This document shows positions 35,263-36,996 of a stretch of DNA of 36,996 nucleotides, piece by piece; position 1 is the stretch's first letter, and each line of letters opens with the position of its first letter. The translations under genes and the position numbers were made by a program. The stretch comes from Bradyrhizobium sp. STM 3843 (GTDB lineage Bacteria; Pseudomonadota; Alphaproteobacteria; Rhizobiales; Xanthobacteraceae), in assembly GCF_000239815.1 (NCBI RefSeq), contig NZ_CAFK01000349.1, forward strand, positions 11 to 37,006, written 5' to 3'. A model generated the notes under the pieces. It searched no databases. It was not told the DNA's origin and worked only from the letters and a program-made list of their open reading frames with translations.

Positions 35263-35471
35263 GGAAAATCTCCCGGCGGTTGCGATCGTGATGCTGGCTG
35301 CGATTATTTCATAGCCATGCCGTCATCATCTACGCTTGCCGCATAGGTGAGTTTCGCGGATGCGGGCGGCCGCTTGCTTTACCCGAGCCGCCGCCCGCTG
35401 TAGATTGCTGGACATAACGGCATCGCGCCGCGCCCCAACCCGAACAGCATATATATCAAGGGAGAAACACC

Positions 35472-36968
35472 ATGGCTGTGACCGAGGCCATTCCGCTCAC
35501 GCGTCATCCTTTCGCCGACGGTTCCTACAAGAAGATGCTGATCGACGGACAGTGGGTCGATGCGGCCTCCGGCAAGCGCTTCGAGACGCACAATCCTGCA
35601 ACGGGTGAACTGCTGGCCAGCGTCGCCGAGGGCGATGCCGAGGACATCAACCGCGCAGTGGCGGCGGCGCGCCGCGCCTTCGAGGGACCCTGGAGCAAGG
35701 TCAAGCCGTATGAGCGGCAGATGCTGCTGCTCAAGCTTGCCGAACTCGTCGAAAAGCATTTCGACGAGCTCTCCGCGCTCGACACCGTCGACATGGGCGC
35801 GCCGCTCAGCCGCACCCGCGCCTATCGCGGCCGCGCGCTCGGCATGCTCCGCTACTATGCGGGCCAAGCCACCGCCATCCATGGCGAGACCATCGAGAAT
35901 TCGCTGCCGGGCGAGATCTTCTCCTACACGCTGAAGGAGCCGGTCGGCGTGGTCGGCGCCATCATTCCCTGGAACGGACCGCTGACGGCGACGATCTGGA
36001 AGATCGGGCCCGCGATTGCGACCGGCTGCACGGTGGTGCTCAAGCCGGCGGAGGAGGCGCCGCTGACCTCGTTGCGCATTGCTGAGCTGTGTCTCGAAGC
36101 CGGCATTCCCGCAGGGGTCGTCAACGTGGTGCCGGGCTATGGCGAGACCGCGGGCGCCGCGCTCGCCTCGCATCCGGATGTCGACAAGGTCGCCTTCACC
36201 GGCTCGCATATCACCGGACAGTCGATCATCCGCGCCTCGGCTGGCAACCTCAAGCGCGTCTCGCTCGAGCTCGGCGGCAAGTCGCCGGACATCGTGTTCG
36301 CCGACGCCGATCTCGATGCGGCGGTGCCGGGCGCCGCGATGGCGGTGTTTGCCAATTCCGGGCAGATCTGCAGCGCCGGCACGCGGCTGTTTGTCGAGAG
36401 CAAGATCTATGACGAGTTCGTCGGCCGTGTCGCCGAGTACGGCAAACAGCTCAAGGTCGGCAACGGCCTCGATCCCAACGTGCAGGTCGGCCCGCTGGTG
36501 TCGCAGCAGCAATATGACCGCGTCTCGGACTATCTGGCGATCGGCCAGAAGGAGGGCGCGCGGGCGCTCGCCGGCGGCGGCAAGCTCACCGAGGGCGCAC
36601 TGGCCAAGGGCTATTTCGTGCAGCCGACCGTGTTCGCCAATGTCGCGGACACCATGCGCATCGCCCAGGAGGAGATCTTCGGCCCGGTCATTTCGGCGAT
36701 CTCGTTCAAGGACACCGACGAGCTGATCAAGCGCGCCAATGCCACCATGTTCGGCCTCGGCTCCGGCGTGTGGACCACCAATGTCTCCAAGGCGCACCAG
36801 GTCGCCAAGGCGCTGCGCGCAGGATCAGTCTGGGTCAACTGCTACCAGGCGATGGATCCGGCAGTGCCGTTCGGCGGCTACAAGATGAGCGGCTACGGCC
36901 GCGAGTCCGGCAAGCAGCACGTCGAGGAATATCTCAACGTCAAGGCGGTGTGGGTGAAGACGGCTTGA
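35472..36968 (+). CDS. NAD(P)-dependent aldehyde dehydrogenase
   Basis: A 498-residue aldehyde dehydrogenase that oxidises aldehydes to carboxylic acids. The active-site set is complete: Asn168 in PWNGP, Lys191, the FTGS turn near 242-245, the general base Glu266 in LELGGKSPDI and the nucleophile Cys300 in NSGQICSAGTRLF. Length and motifs fit the broad betaine/phenylacetaldehyde-type branch, so the substrate cannot be named. AGGGAG lies 8 bases before the start ATG 35472. The stop codon falls 28 bases before the window end, so the gene is complete. It is divergent from the SDR gene with about 210 bases between. Confidence 0.95.
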   Translation: MAVTEAIPLTRHPFADGSYKKMLIDGQWVDAASGKRFETHNPATGELLASVAEGDAEDINRAVAAARRAFEGPWSKVKPYERQMLLLKLAELVEKHFDELSALDTVDMGAPLSRTRAYRGRALGMLRYYAGQATAIHGETIENSLPGEIFSYTLKEPVGVVGAIIPWNGPLTATIWKIGPAIATGCTVVLKPAEEAPLTSLRIAELCLEAGIPAGVVNVVPGYGETAGAALASHPDVDKVAFTGSHITGQSIIRASAGNLKRVSLELGGKSPDIVFADADLDAAVPGAAMAVFANSGQICSAGTRLFVESKIYDEFVGRVAEYGKQLKVGNGLDPNVQVGPLVSQQQYDRVSDYLAIGQKEGARALAGGGKLTEGALAKGYFVQPTVFANVADTMRIAQEEIFGPVISAISFKDTDELIKRANATMFGLGSGVWTTNVSKAHQVAKALRAGSVWVNCYQAMDPAVPFGGYKMSGYGRESGKQHVEEYLNVKAVWVKTA

Positions 36969-36996
36969 GAGGATTGCTTGCTTCCACGGGCTCGGT

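Noticed and set aside
35379..36797. A 472-codon open frame antisense to the aldehyde dehydrogenase
   Set aside because: Shadow composition and no family features; the sense strand carries a complete aldehyde dehydrogenase with all catalytic residues.

Overview
The window is high-GC (about two thirds G+C), densely coded alphaproteobacterial DNA. Palindromic repeats of the kind scattered through Bradyrhizobium genomes, an OpgC-type glucan modifier and the style of the transporters point to Bradyrhizobium or a close relative. That assignment is inference from gene style and repeats. No rRNA, tRNA, CRISPR array or insertion sequence was found.

Layout. (1) 1-1400: a possible small membrane protein and an NAD-dependent epimerase/dehydratase, followed by a mosaic of palindromic repeats. 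(2) 1744-5796, minus strand: a complete polyamine-type ABC importer (binding protein, ATPase, two permeases) with overlapping genes. (3) 5909-11608: an RND efflux pump (adaptor plus inner-membrane pump), a small ORF behind it, and a divergent TetR-type repressor with a palindromic operator candidate between. (4) 11792-16453: an AraC-type regulator, an AT-richer stretch with little recognisable coding, an OpgC-like membrane acyltransferase and an M81 (MlrC-like) metallopeptidase. (5) 16454-21566, minus strand: a tandemly duplicated terminator region, an OprP-type porin and an EmrAB-type export pair. (6) 21972-26290: galE, a membrane-anchored receptor-family binding protein with no transporter partners nearby, and two small uncharacterised proteins. 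(7) 26443-28178: a TetR-type repressor divergent from a PspA/IM30-like gene and a YiaA/YiaB-type membrane protein, with three related palindromes in the shared promoter region. (8) 28404-33654: five plus-strand genes joined by four consecutive 4-bp ATGA stop/start overlaps. They encode an acetyltransferase-like protein with a C-terminal hydrophobic helix, a ThiF/E1-like adenylyltransferase, a polytopic membrane protein, a second acetyltransferase-like protein and an Acg-like nitroreductase, the last interrupted by a frameshift in this sequence. (9) 33843-36968: a small conserved-looking protein, a short-chain dehydrogenase and a divergent aldehyde dehydrogenase.

The most interesting region is 28404-33654. 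The repeated ATGA coupling argues that the five products act together. An E1-like activating enzyme with two GNAT-fold proteins, a flavin nitroreductase-like protein and a membrane protein suggests a membrane-associated pathway that activates a carboxylate and modifies a small molecule, peptide or lipid. I recognise the families but not a characterised pathway with this composition. It lies directly behind the repressor-controlled PspA/YiaAB envelope-stress genes, which raises the possibility of a shared envelope role.
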